Origin: Trichinella spiralis
Taxonomy: Eukaryota > Nematoda > Enoplea > Trichinellida > Trichinellidae
NCBI GenBank assembly: GCA_000181795.3
Contig: CM012954.1
Coordinates: forward strand, 4,502,304-4,566,303
Reading direction: 5' to 3'
DNA: 64,000 nucleotides
In this document: in pieces, positions 11,597-24,305 of the stretch
Layout: every line of letters begins with the position of its first letter
How positions within the stretch are numbered: the first letter of the stretch is position 1
The notes under the pieces: model-generated
The model's database searches: none
Seen by the model: only the letters and a program-made list of their open reading frames with translations
Told to the model about the DNA's origin: nothing
Position numbers and translations under genes: made by a program

Positions 11597-13407
11597 ATGC
11601 AAGCATCTCACCTGGAACGGCATTATGCAGGAATGTCATCTTCACAACGTGATGTACATGAAAACATTGAATCTGCAGCAAAGCATTCAGCATATCATTT
11701 CAAACCAAGAATCATCCTGATGGGCTCAAAGCGGTTAAAAAACTGATTAAATTTTCAATACGTATAATTGAAAGTAAGTTATTTTAGGAGTGGCAAATCG
11801 TCAATTCAAAAAGTAATATTTCATAAAATGTCACCAAATGAGACATTGTTCCTCGAAAGCACTACACGAGTAACACAGGAAGGTATGACTTGTAATCATG
11901 TTTCATGAAGCATTTTGCTTTACTAAGATTGCTTACTTTAACTAATTTTCTGTTACTGTTACGAATGTTTAATTTCTTGTTACAATAAGGCCAGTAATTT
12001 TTCATATAACTCATTAGCAATAAAAGAATTAAATTAAATTAAAAGACTTTATTTAATTTCTAAAATATTTTTATTACTAATTAAGGTTATAATTATATTC
12101 ACAGTTTTGTTCAGAAAATTGAAGAAGCATGAACTACAGTAATACAATAGTAGTAATGAAGGAGGAATAGTAAATTTTTTCGGCAAAGTTGTATTTCATT
12201 TTATTCACTTTTTTAAATATTTAACTATTTCAGAAATGTCAAGAAATTCTTTTATTCAATTTCAAATTTGGGAATATCCCGGCCAAGTGGATGCTTTTGA
12301 TCCAGAATTGGATCCTCATGGCATGTTCAGCGCATGTGGGGCAATTATATTTGTCATTGATGCGCAAGTATATAATTTAATGGTTATTGTGGTTTTCATC
12401 ATTTGTTTTTTGAATTCATTATTCGTTATGATCAGGATGATTATTCTCGGGCGATTCAAAACCTGGTCGACACTGTTATAAAAGCATCTCGAATTAACTT
12501 GAACATAAATTTTGAAGTTTTTGTTCACAAAGTTGACGGTTTAGCGGATGATCAAAAAGTTGAAGCACAGCGTGAAATTTTTCAACGAGTTAACGATGAT
12601 TTATTGGATACTCAGTTCTCGAACATCCAACTGAAGTAACAAAATAAAAAAAATATCAATCAATCAATCAATAATTATGTTAATGGTTTGTAGTTTTTAT
12701 TTGACCAGTATCTATGATCACTCCATCTTTGAATCCTTCAGCCGAGTTGTGCAGAAGTTGATACCCGAGTTGGTTGTTCTGGAAAATTTGCTCAACATTT
12801 TCATATCGGTTTCTGCTCGACTGTTATTATCTTCTGATATATATATATTATTTGCATAATCTGTTTCAGAATTCAGCCATTGAAAAAGCATTTTTATTCG
12901 ATTTGTCGAGCAAAATTTACATTGCCACAGACAGCAGTCCTGTAGATATGCAGTCGTATGAACTTTGTTGCGATATGATCGACATGATTACAGATGTGAC
13001 TGTAATTTATGGGTAAACTTTATATATGCAAAATGGAATTCTGATTCATCTTCTAGTCATTTGTGCATTTTCAGCAGTAATTCGGAAAAATTCGACACAA
13101 GAAAAGAATCGAACTCTTCGTCCGTAATTCAACTCAGCAATCATACAGTTCTTTATCAAAGACAAGTGAACAGCTATTTGGCAGTTGTGTGCATCTTGCG
13201 CAGGGAAAGCTTTACTCATCGTGGTAAGAGAGATATGATTGATTATTATTTGTCAAATCATTTATGCTGTTGAATGTAACGGCAATTTTTTCAGGGGTGA
13301 TAAATTTCAATTTCACCTGTCTGAAAAATGCCATCTCTCAAGTTTTCCTTCATCGTCAGGAAGCATCAAAGTCGACATTAAACAAGAATAGTGTAAATAG
13401 ACAGTAA
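11597..13407 (+). CDS. RRAGC: Ras-related GTP-binding protein C/D (Rag GTPase)
   Basis: Rag GTPase that pairs with RagA/B on the lysosome and recruits mTORC1 when amino acids are present. The G1 motif is split by an intron: ILMGSKR before it and [16 protein letters not shown] after (about 11790). Next come the switch region with [15 protein letters not shown] (about 12265), FVIDAQ, the G4-like [13 protein letters not shown] (about 12520-12560), [14 protein letters not shown] (about 12705) and the C-terminal roadblock-like domain with [18 protein letters not shown] (about 12920-12965) and [10 protein letters not shown] (about 13185). The stop is TAA 13405. It is near full length compared with human RagC. 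I give the first in-frame ATG at 11597; the frame is open to the acceptor at 11555, so an upstream exon may add residues. Confidence 0.93.
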
Positions 13408-13744
13408 AGACTACTCACTGCCAAATGCTGCTCGATCTGCTACTGCAGTCACAACTATTACTGCAGTTACAAAGATTGGTCGAAAAATAACGTGCAAAAT
13501 AATGGGAAAGTTATTCGTTACTATAAACAAACATTATGCACATATTTTCAAAAGATTCATTCATTTTTTTATTTATGGTTGATAAATAATAAATAGTACC
13601 GGCGTTTTTCTGAGTAGAAATAAATATTCTGTTCCATTACAAAATGGATTCATTAGAGTTGATAAAAAGTTGATAAGGCCACACACAAAAAAAATAAACA
13701 AAACAGTCTAATTATATTCATGCAAATTTATGCTGATATTTATC
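13408..13744. other. Convergent 3' region, RagC / angiomotin
   Basis: Short AT-rich spacer between the two convergent stop codons. AATAAA-like hexamers occur on the plus strand (about 13588 and 13619). Nothing else is seen. Confidence 0.4.
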
Positions 13745-16700
13745 TTACACGTTCCACAGTTCTTCATCGCTTGCGTCGTCCGGCGAGCTGGAAGATTTCT
13801 TATCAAACGCAGCATAGCTGCGGGTACTGTTGTTGTTCGACTTTTCCGCCTAATTTTTGCACACACATATTTTTCATTAAATAATTTTCACATAATAATA
13901 ATAATAATTTAAAAAAATCATCTACTTTGACATTTTTCCTCAATCCTGGTATTATCGTTGCACTTTCAGTTTGATAATTCTTCAACGAAGTACCCTCTGA
14001 CAATAGATGATCGTCTGCGCTACGTGGTCTGTCTCGTTGACTTGACGTGAGCAAATCTGCATAATAATTTTCAAAAAAATGATAATAATATTCGACAGAA
14101 AACCAAAGGAAACGGTTGTTTACCAGTCGCTTTTCTACGGGTAGGCAGAGTGTAGATGTGTCTCTGTTGTTTGAGATGCTGTTTCAAGTCGAGCAACGGC
14201 GATGCAGGGGAAAAAGCATCGCATGAAGCCTGCGTCCGAGTACTGGATTTGCTGCGAAGTGCTGAACGAGGTGTCGTTCTCATTGGTCGACCCAACGAAG
14301 ATGTATAACGTGCCGGTTGGTCCAAATCATCGAAATTGAAACTCGAATCCACCGATATGAATTTGTTGTGCTTTTGATAAAGTCTCGCATAACATCTGGA
14401 CGGTGAAGGGGATTGAAGCAGTCGACGTCGTACAGCTTCTAAACGTTGTTTGGAATTGTCCAACGAACTACTTTAAAACCAAAACATATTATCAATATTG
14501 TAAATACTTTTTTTAAATAAAAATCCACCCCTTACACTTCTGAATATGTAGTTGTAGTAGTAGCAGTGGTGGCTAAAGCGTTGCTATCAGATCCCGCTGC
14601 ATCTGGATCTGTTGACAATTGTTGACGTCGTCTAAGTACGTTAATCATAGCTTCTTTCTCAGCTAACAAAGCTTCCAATTGTTGAATCCTTCATTTAAAA
14701 AGAAAACATTAAAAAAACATGTAATATATTTAAATTTACAAACAAGGCATACTTCGTCTCCATTTCACCAATTTTGCCTTTCGCCATTCGAAGATCATCC
14801 AAAAATCGTTTGGTCTCACTTTGAGAAGTTTCGATCAATTTTTCCGCCTTTTCGCTGTTCTTCTCCAAAACCCGTATACGCGCATCTTTGGAATCCGACG
14901 CTTCACTGAAAGCAGCTTCTTGCTTTTTCAATTCAACGTAATAAGCCTCCTGCCAGTGGACAAGTTCCGTTTGGGCGTTCAAAATTTGCTCCTCCTTCTC
15001 TTGCAATTCTTTCCTCAACGTGCTGATTGTATTTTCCAAATCTTGCAAACTGCGCGACGTGGATTTCATTTGCAAATTTTCCTTCTTCTGAATTTTCATA
15101 TAAGCGAGCTCCTTTTCCAGCTCAGCCTTGACTCGTTTGTGATTTTCCTCCCTTTTGCGCATGCCTTCTTGCAGTGCATGCAACGCGCGTTGCAGTTCGT
15201 CGGCTTTTTGCATGTACGACTGCTTCTTCTTCATCACCTCTTCCGATTTCAACACCTTCTCTTGGGCATTGGTCAACGCTTTGTCCAAAATTTGAATATG
15301 CGTTCTCTGCTCTTCCAACGTTACCCTTTGCGCATCCAATTCAATCGCCTGACGTTCTTTAGTTGCGAGCAGTTCTTTGTCTTGAAATTAAACAAAAATA
15401 TCATGCATTTTTTTAATCAAATGGATTAATTTTAATTTTTCTCACTTTGTGTAATCAACTGAGCGATCATCATATCTCGACGTGTAATTTCATGCCTCAA
15501 TTCGGAATCTTCAATCTCTTCCGCCTGGTAATAAGAGATTTGGTGTAAAGTATTTTCCAACTGATCTGCAAAAATTTGGGAAAGATCAAACGCAACGTTA
15601 GCTTAGACAAAACAAATTCGACGCGTGTTTTCGCTTCTGCTAACCTTGCAGCTGAAGATTGACATCTTTCAGACGGCTGATTTCCAACTGCATACGACTT
15701 CGCATCTGTTGTTCAAGTTGCTCGCGTTTGTCTTGCCGTCGCACAAATTCCTCATATTCTCGGTAAATTTTCTGATATTGCAATTCAAGCTAAAAATATT
15801 TTTAAAAAATAATACAAATGATATAAATTCAAACTGTGATTCACAACACATAAACATAATAAACATTCACAATACAAAAATAGCTGCCATCATAACAGGA
15901 CGCATAAAAAAACAATTATTATTACTTTATGAGCAGCATTTTTAAATTCACAAAAATGATCCTTTTTTAATTCTCTTACCTGCTGCAATTTGAATGTTTT
16001 CTTTATGTATCCTTCCAGTTCAAGACGGAGATATCGGTTTTCATCTTTTAACATTTGAATCATTTTTGTCGACACCGCATCATCACTATTATTTGAATCA
16101 ATTTGCTCATCTTTTAATAATTTATTACTTTCACTACCACCGGCTATATCCGACGCACTCGTGGTCACCTCTCTAGCTCCCAAATAAGAACTCGGTGGTT
16201 CTGAATGATGTCGAGAACTGTAATAATTTGAAACTGCTGAATCCCTATAAAAAAACAAAGTTCACGCAAAATGAGTCGCTGTTACGTCCAATAAACACTT
16301 CAGCACAAAAAGAAATTTGAACAACTACAATTTCATCATCCTACAATTATTGTGCTTGCCATTTTTGAAAGTTCAAAAATATACGTAATAATTAACATCA
16401 TCGTTAACGCTATACAAATTACTTACTCTTGTCCAGAAACTTTAAGATGCATAACCAATTGCTGACAAAGATTACTTTTTGCAGATATCTCGTTCGTAGA
16501 TGTGGACATTAAAAGTGGATACGGTGCTCGACTGACATCGGGTTGTGAAAGACTAGTTTTCTTCACTGCTTGATCTTTGCCAGTGGTTTCACCGGAGGGT
16601 GAAGGGCTGGCAAAAATGCTCGCATAAGATGGTGGTAGAGCGTGTTCGGGGGTACGATACAAGTTGGAATTTGTTGAGGAAGCACTGGAAACTATATTCA

Positions 16701-17162
16701 GTGAAGTATTTCCCGATCCTATTGAAGAAGTGCTCGTTGATGCATAAGAATTCCATTGCCCAGAAACTGCTTCTCGGACAAGCTGTTTGACAACCTATTA
16801 TGAAGCAAACGTGGGAAAGCATTAAAAAATTTAACAGTTACCTGACATTCATCCGGTATACTTGTAGGCATATTCGGTTCACGGACACCAAATGGCGATA
16901 CTGCTTGTACAGCACGCGACTCTGGACTGCGATGAACTGTAGATCGACCAGCTTCTCCAGCAACCGTTTGACGATGATGCATGCTAGTCAAATTATGCAA
17001 CCCTCCAGAACTGCTACCAGTACGCAAAGAAACCGGAGATATCTGCGTTGATGAGCCAAGTGCCCTTGAGCATTGCGAGTTGTAAATTTTCGTCCATTGT
17101 TGTTCTTGGTTAGCGTCAGAAAGCAGCGAATTCGAATCAGCACCTCCTTGCGGTGACGACAT
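13745..17162 (-). CDS. AMOT: Angiomotin family (motin) scaffold protein
   Basis: Motins bind YAP/TAZ and Hippo-pathway kinases at cell junctions and actin. There are about ten exons on the minus strand. The N-terminal half is Ser/Thr-rich and carries one PPxY motif (PPSY, near residue 160, about 16630), the type that binds the WW domains of YAP. A long coiled coil follows (about 16060-14690) with strong motin features: MLKDENRYLRLELEGY, QRTHIQILDKALTNAQ and the KKKQSYMQKADELQRAL block, then EKEAMINVLRRRQ (about 14640). After a Ser-rich tail the frame ends SDEELWNV (stop 13745). The last three residues fit a hydrophobic-x-hydrophobic PDZ ligand, as in the human ending YLI. The start is the ATG at 17160-17162. 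The first exons are less certain than the coiled coil. Confidence 0.85.
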
Positions 17163-17893
17163 CACATTCCGATGCTACACTACGTTGTAAGAAACAACTT
17201 GAATACTCAGAGCAGCATTCCAAAGGATAAACTAAAACCACCATTAACATCATCAGATAAGAAAGCATCAACTATAAATAAATATGCTAATCATAAACGA
17301 AAAATAAATATACTAAAAATATGCTAATCAGCATTTCAAATTACTGGAACGTAGACATTATTTCTTGAAATTAACTCATTTATCTAATGTTTGTTCAGGT
17401 AATTAAAAGGCTAGTCAAAGTGAATATACCATAAACGATAAAGAAAATGCTGATTAAAATCCAAATAAGAATAATTTTGCTACAGTATACCACAGTAAGA
17501 TAAACTCGCATGTTTAAATAAACATACAGTAGTATTTTGTTTTAATAAAGCGAATGATATTTTGGCAGTTCATTTGCAATAAATGCAAATTAAAAAATAA
17601 TTAGTTGCACTTTTATTACTCATAATTTAAAAAGAATATAGACTTGGTGTAATGTGTTGCTAAGATGGCAATATGGAGCGCGTCGAGTATTTTCAAATGA
17701 ATAGCGCTACACGCAAAATGGTCGCTGGTCAAAGATGGTTGATTGACAGATGCGCTTAATTAGTACTAAAATTTCACGTTCTAAAAACGAACACCTGTTT
17801 CATTTGAAACACATTTATAAAGATGATTCAAATTTAAACTCTCGTGTATTGTTTAAAATATTTCATCTGTTTACTCATTTTGAATAATTTGTC
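17163..17893. other. Divergent intergenic region upstream of the motin gene
   Basis: About 730 bp between the divergent motin gene and the type II membrane protein gene. AT-rich, with no coding-like frame of note. Confidence 0.45.
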
Positions 17894-18940
17894 ATGAGCG
17901 TTGAAAAAAGTGTAAGGTTGATAAATGACATGTTGTTGATAAATTTCAAATTATAAATATGATTTAGGAAAGTATTAATTGGAAGCGACTATCCATTTTC
18001 TCTGCAATCGTGATTTCGCTTCTTTTCACTAGCGTCATTATTTGCAAAGTGATTTTGAACGATGAGTTCATGTGTTATCTATGGAACTGCCCCACGGACA
18101 GTAAAGTTGATTTATTTCCACAGGTTTGAAAACATTTGATAGCTAAATTAAGAATAAAATGAGAAAATTTCAGAAATTGCAATGGACCGAAATTGACCGC
18201 CTAGAATTGCCTGATAAAGTATCTGTTTAATGTTGAATTGCAAAACTTAATTTCATCGCTGATAACTATTTCAGGGTTTCGTCATCAAAAGAACAGCTAA
18301 TACAAATCACTGCTATGTGATGCCTTATGAAGAACAAAATTCCGTAATACGCTTCTCAAAATATGAACAACTTATTTTTAAAAGTCATTATTAGGTTCCT
18401 GTGGAAGGAAAACCACTTGTCGTCATTGAACCGTCGGTGAATTATGAAATTGTTGCTGCCATTCTGGGAGAAGATGGTGCATTGTTTTGCTCAGGTTATG
18501 AAGTTTACTTTGTAAAAAATATCAAAATCGGTATGGAAATTAATATTTTCATATTTATGCAAATCAATTTTTTCAATTGAACCAATTTTAAATAAACAGC
18601 GAATGCCGAATATGATAGACGACGAAGAGAAGTGGGAAAAGTTTACCCAAGCAGTGGAATATTTGCAACGGCGCAAGATACTGGGAAAAAAGCGGTAGAT
18701 TTGAATATTGAAGATCGTCATCCAAGATGCAAAAATATCATTCTCGACTGTTACGATTATGTTGGCCAAGTGCAGAGTTGTTATACTTGGCAAAATGGCG
18801 CGATGTTCATGGAACGGAAGTGTTTGGAGAAAACCAAATTTGAAATTAAAATGACAAAGCCGCCTGGTCGAATTTTGAAAGTAGCTCAACAGCAAATGAT
18901 GCTCTGCTTGCAGCGCAAGGAAAAAGGACTTGAATGTTAA
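17894..18940 (+). CDS. Unrecognised single-pass type II membrane protein
   Basis: There are six exons, all joining in phase. A six-codon first exon (17894) is followed by one with a membrane segment (about residues 13-33, LSIFSAIVISLLFTSVIICKV) and then a Cys-containing extracellular or lumenal part. Motifs are CYLWNCPTD, NHCYVMPYEEQN, VVIEPSVNYEIV and a C-terminal block with five cysteines (CKNIILDCYDYVGQ, SCYTWQNG, ERKCLEK, MLCLQRK). One intron is only about 51 nt (18343-18393). The order of short cytoplasmic tail, membrane segment and a Cys-Tyr-Val motif recalls BRICHOS-type proteins such as ITM2, but I cannot align it over any length, so this is only a suggestion. The product is about 240-260 residues. 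Confidence 0.68.
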
Positions 18941-20680
18941 TATTAATTAAAAAAAAAACTATTTTTGAATTATTAAAAAATAATCATTTCATAATTATTT
19001 TCCATTATCATTCTTTTTATTGTTCGTTTTGAAGTATTTCGAATTCAAATATTATATACAAAAGAAAGATTATATTGCCAGTTTGTTCGACTGATCCAAT
19101 AGTACGTGAAATCGTTTAAACTACCATACGTCATTAAAATTGTTTCTTTCGTAAGGTTGTATTTTTTTTTATTTGAAGAAATTGTAAGTTTTTTATTTTT
19201 TTGAAATAAAAGGGAATGAACCTGGAAAATATTCAATATTATCAATTATGATTTCGTTTCCTTGGTTACCAGTAATATTTTGTTCGAATAGAAATTAAAT
19301 TGAAATGTAAAGTTATTATTAAATAGACAGTTGTTATTATTTTGTTATCGTTAGTCGTGGATTTTTTGAAATTGCTCATAAAATTTTTTTTGTATGCGCA
19401 GTTCAATCGATCATTTGCCAATCGATGTTTAAAACATGTTCGAGCGAAATATAACGATCATTATAAAAGTTTTTTTCTGTTTGGCAGTAATAAATCAAAT
19501 TTATTGTTTTTTATACAATTAAAATAAAAGTTGTTTTTCATGTTTGTTCGTTATTTCTACATTTAAATTTAATAATAATGTACTTCATTAATGGTAGATA
19601 AAAACAAAAATAAAACATCATTTCAAATTGTATGCATTTAGCAGTTAATTCTTCAAATAGTTTTGTTTGCACGAATAGAAGGAATATTTATTGATGAAGC
19701 TGAGCTTGGCTGAGCTGATTATTAATAGAGTTCATTTGTACACTCGGCTGTTTGCATCGATCATTTTCGATATTCATTTAGCTTGAAAACGTTACTTGTG
19801 GCTCAGTTGGAAAATTTACCTCAATCCAATCGACGTCGCTGTTCGTTACATATCTGCATTCAATTACAGTCGATTTTATGCAAAAGAGATGAACAGTGGT
19901 AAGTGATGAAGAGAAATAAAATATATATTTTTTGCAATTTAAAGCAACAATAATGTGCATAAATTGAATGGTATCCAAATTCCCAAATATAGGTAGTTTG
20001 TTTTTGTTTTTCACGTTGCCAACGAATTTTAAACAGAAATTTAATCTTTGCGTTCAGCGTAAGTTTTCAAGTTAAAAAAAGCCTACATAGCTTAGATATA
20101 GAATGAATTTGCAAAATAAACTTTACATCTATGCATAAGTTTTATGTGGTTATTTTCGAAATATGGCGTTCGCTTTGTGATGAATGCGCGATGTTTGTTT
20201 TCCATAATTGCTTGCTGTTGTTTGTTTTCTTTGCAATCGAAATGACATTGTTTCAAAATCGTAGAAGTGAAATGATGATTTATTGCTCAGTTGACAATTG
20301 CGTTCTGATTATTATTTGCTAGTTATCTTTTTGTTTTCCAACACATTGCATACTGTATCATATTGTTTATGTGTTGACATGTTTGAAATTTACGTTACTG
20401 TAAAATTGTACATTTTTTGTTGGAGGGAATATGTAAAATGGCATAATAGGAAAGTAAAATTAAATTACAATGAATAATATTGTGAAAATGTTTTGTAAAT
20501 TAATTTGACTTGAAAAGTATAAGAGAATTGAAAAGTAATTTTTCAATGGTTGCTATTTAAATGTGAAATTTTAGTATAATTTTCGAGTATTTATTTTAAC
20601 ACAGATTTTGTTTGTTAATTGTAGATTTCGATTCGGAAACAAATTTAAAATTGTTGAGTTGTTCATTGCCGAAAGTTAGG
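18941..20680. other. Gene-poor AT-rich stretch upstream of AMP deaminase
   Basis: No supported gene. The end, from about 20625, is open in the AMP deaminase frame behind an acceptor (TTAATTGTAG), so an upstream exon with an alternative N terminus may lie in this stretch. AMP deaminases commonly have variable N-terminal exons. The remaining frames are short and low in complexity. Confidence 0.45.
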
Positions 20681-23600
20681 ATGGCTCACAATTTACAGCT
20701 TCCATCTGTGGAAGATCATGAGCTGTCCGCTCCGTACGACGTGTCTAATGTTCCCATTGAACTTGCGGAATCTGTAAAAGCTCTTCGACTGCAGATGACA
20801 CAGAAGTAGGATTTTGATTGTAATTGTTTTTACTTTAAATTTTATTTGGTCGGGATTTGTATTTTAGAGGAGCCAATAGCGGGTTAGTCGAGGGCAGCGC
20901 AGCTTCGACTGATGAACCGTTGAAAGATTCGGAATATGTCGATAACATCGATGGGGAAGATGCAAATTCTGAATATCGAAGACGTGTCTGTTCACCCAGA
21001 GGTCTACCTATACAAACTTTTCGTGATGCATTGGATATTAATTTCCAACGTGTAGCCATATCCGGTGAAGAAGTATCTGGTGTAATGGAAATTATTTTGA
21101 AAATAGATTGGAAATCTTTTTCGTTGTTTTCTTTTTACGTAAAACTTTCATTTTGATAGGTCCCTCTGGAAGATTTGCTTCATGCAGCTGATATGATTGT
21201 AGAAGCTTTAAAAGTGCGCAACAAATATATGGAACGAGCTGGTCAGTATATGTCGAAAACTGTGGAAAAATTCATTCGTCACGAATATCCAGCAAATCTA
21301 GAATCTCGGTTTTACAAAAATCTTCAAAATCGTGATCGTGGAAGTATGTTTTTTTCGCTTTTGTTCCATTTTTGCCTTATTTCACAAAAAAGGTATATTT
21401 CGTTTGTGTCATACTGTAAATTCTATTCGAAATTAAGTACTGTGCAACGGTGTGCAGTTTTTCTTTTTGAAGCGAGTTTTTGTTTCAGTCTTCCAAAGTG
21501 ACATTGACCAGACTGAGAACTCTGCTTTGACGGCTAGTAAGTGTTCAGGTGTGCAGTTATGTCAATGCATAAATGATGATGATGATGATGATGAAATGCT
21601 ACACAGTTGTAGTTTTTTCTTTCTGATTAACAGTTATTAGTTGTCAACAATTTTTCCCGTATGTTTAACAAAGCATTGCAAACAATAACATTTTATAGAG
21701 AATTAATGTTTCTTTTTCAATTTGATTGTTATATTTTATCATTGTTTTGTTTGAAGACAAATCTCTCGCATATCATCCACCGGAAGCGGTGTTGGAGAAA
21801 CGCCCTTTCGATTGCGAGATTCCAAATTCGGCTGGATTTTATTTGAAATCTGTCAACGGCATTGTTCAAGTTAGCCGCACCCAGGATGGACCGATTATTG
21901 AAGAGCTCGAGTCGAGTTATACAGAATTGTCAGAATTCGTCTCCGATTTACTACGCATGCAGTCAATGATTATGAACGGACCTCTGTAAGTGATTGTTTC
22001 AATCGATTCGATTACTGTAAATTTGTTGTACGTGAAATTGAATATGAAATTGGCGGTTTAATTGTATGTAGTAAATCGTTTTGTCACCGTCGTTTGAGCT
22101 ATTTGAATGCGAAATTTCAATTGCACATTCTGTTGAACGACATTCGAGAGATGACAGAACAGAAAAGTGTAGCGCATCGAGATTTTTACAACATTCGCAA
22201 GGTAGACATTTTAAATTTGCATATTTCATTATTTCTTCTTTATCGAATTTTCCAAGGTGGACACTCACGTTCATGCGGCCAGTTCGATGAATCAAAAACA
22301 CTTGTTGCGTTTCATGAAGAAAAAAGTACGCACCGAAGGCAACAGAGTGGTACTGATGCGTGGCGACACGCCGGTCACTTTGGAACAAGTGAATATAATT
22401 AGCACATGAAATATGTTGTTTTTCTTTAAAATTTTATTATACTTTTTTCCCCATAATTGAGGTTTTCAAAGAAGTCGGCTTGACAGCGTTTGATTTGAGC
22501 GTAGATTCTTTGGACGTTCATGCGGTGAATGATGATGATGCTCTTTTTGTTTCTTGGCTGTTGATCTTTTTTTATATGATTCTTGTTATTATTTGTTTCA
22601 GGATAGAAATACATTTCACAGATTTGATAAATTTAACAGTAAATACAATCCACTTGGTCAGAGTGTTTTACGCGACATTTTTATCAAAACCGACAACTAT
22701 ATTAAAGGGGAATTTTTTGCTGAAGTGATGAAAGTAAGAGAGAGAGAGAGAGAGAGAGAGAAAAAAAAAGATGAATGTATATTCAATTCAATTAATTCAA
22801 GCATTATTTATTGTTTGAAGGAAGTGATTGCCGATTTAGCGGAAAGTAAATATCAGCACGCCGAGTATCGTCTGTCAATATATGGTCGAAGTGCTGACGA
22901 ATGGGATAAGCTGGCCGACTGGGCAATTCGAAACAACGTCCACTCGCATCATGTACGTTGGTTGATTCAAATTCCACGCTTGTTGTAAGTATATTATTAT
23001 TATTACATTACCGTTCCAATCATATCTGATTCAATTCAATTGTATTCCATCAAGTGACATATATAAATCGAAAAATTTAATTCGATCATTCCAACAAATG
23101 GTGGACAACGTGTTTTTGCCATTGTTCGAAGTGACCAATGATCCGTCGTCGCATCCTCAATTGCATCGATTTCTTCGATATGTAAAACGAAAAACAAACA
23201 GTGATTTTATTGATAAAAATAGAATATTTAGGTTGCTGGAATTGACAGTGTCGACGATGAATCGAAAGCGGAACATTCTCAAATGGATCACAAAACGGTC
23301 ACCGCAGATCAGTGGGTGAGCGAGGAAAATCCACCGTACGCTTATTACATGTTCTATTTGTATGCCAACATTGCCGTGTTGAATCGATTCCGCAAGTATT
23401 GAAATTATCATACTTACTTATATTGGTTGTGTAATTTTTTTTCGTTTCTTGATCGCGTCATACAGACTGAGAGGCTTCAACACGTTCAGCTTGAGACCAC
23501 ATTGCGGTGAAGCGGGTTCGGTGAATCATTTGGTGGCCGGCTTCATGACCGCAGAAAGCATCGCCCACGGCTTGTTGTTACGCAAAGTGCCCGTACTGCA

Positions 23601-24236
23601 GTACTTGTATTATCTATGCCAAATTGGCATCGCGATGTCACCCCTGAGCAACAACGGTCTCTTTTTGGCCTACCATCGTAATCCGTTGCCGGAATTTTTG
23701 GCCAAAGGTTTGAACATCAGTCTTTCCACTGATGATCCGTTGCAGTTCCACTTTACAAAGGTAGGGTTGATGTGTTTGGGTTGGGGTTTTCATTTTCGCT
23801 TGGGATCATTTTCAAATGCACCAGGAACCGCTGATGGAAGAGTACAGTATCGCAGCGCAGGTTTGGAAACTGAGCAACAGTGACATGTGCGAAATTGCCC
23901 GTAATGGAATATTGCAGAGCAGCTTTCCAGAAAATGTACAATCCATCCGTTTGATGATTTATTGAAAAATTTTCATTATTTGTTTCAAATTATATTCAGA
24001 TGAAAGTCCACTGGCTTGGTCCGAATTATAAAGAAGAAGGTGTTCTTGGCAATGATGTATCGCGTACCAACGTGCCCGACATACGCGTCTCGTATCGTTA
24101 CGAGACACTCATCGACGAATTGTACACAATATTTCATGCCATAGACAACGCTGTGCCAAAGTCAGAAACTCATACAACAACAACAACCAGTGACCATCAT
24201 CGACCACTATTTTCGCTAAACGAATCTGCTGCATAA
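20681..24236 (+). CDS. AMPD2: AMP deaminase
   Basis: Cytosolic enzyme converting AMP to IMP and ammonia, part of the purine nucleotide cycle. There are about a dozen exons. The catalytic core is complete: [19 protein letters not shown] (about 22258-22312) gives the metal-binding HxH, then [17 protein letters not shown] (about 22640-22690), [19 protein letters not shown] (about 23490-23545) and the family signature [14 protein letters not shown] (about 23722-23760). Near the end come [11 protein letters not shown] and [10 protein letters not shown]-like residues. The first in-frame ATG (20681) gives MAHNLQLPS. The frame is open further up to an acceptor at about 20625. The exon at about 22735 is followed directly by a GA repeat within the intron. 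The stop is 24234-24236, only 69 bp from the convergent neighbour's stop. It is closest to AMPD2/3 types; the paralogue is not resolved. Confidence 0.95.
22735..22769 (+). repeat. GA dinucleotide repeat in an AMPD intron
   Basis: An uninterrupted (GA)n run beginning at the intron donor (GTAAGAGAGAG) and passing into poly-A. It could affect recognition of the donor, but no special role is shown. Confidence 0.8.
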
Positions 24237-24305
24237 ATGGATATTAAAAAGTTAACAAACAAACAAGTGAAACAATATTGTTGCATATATCAATCACTTC
24301 TGTTT

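Noticed and set aside
14821-15429. 202-codon Leu/Phe-rich plus-strand frame
   Set aside because: Antisense shadow of the motin coiled coil.
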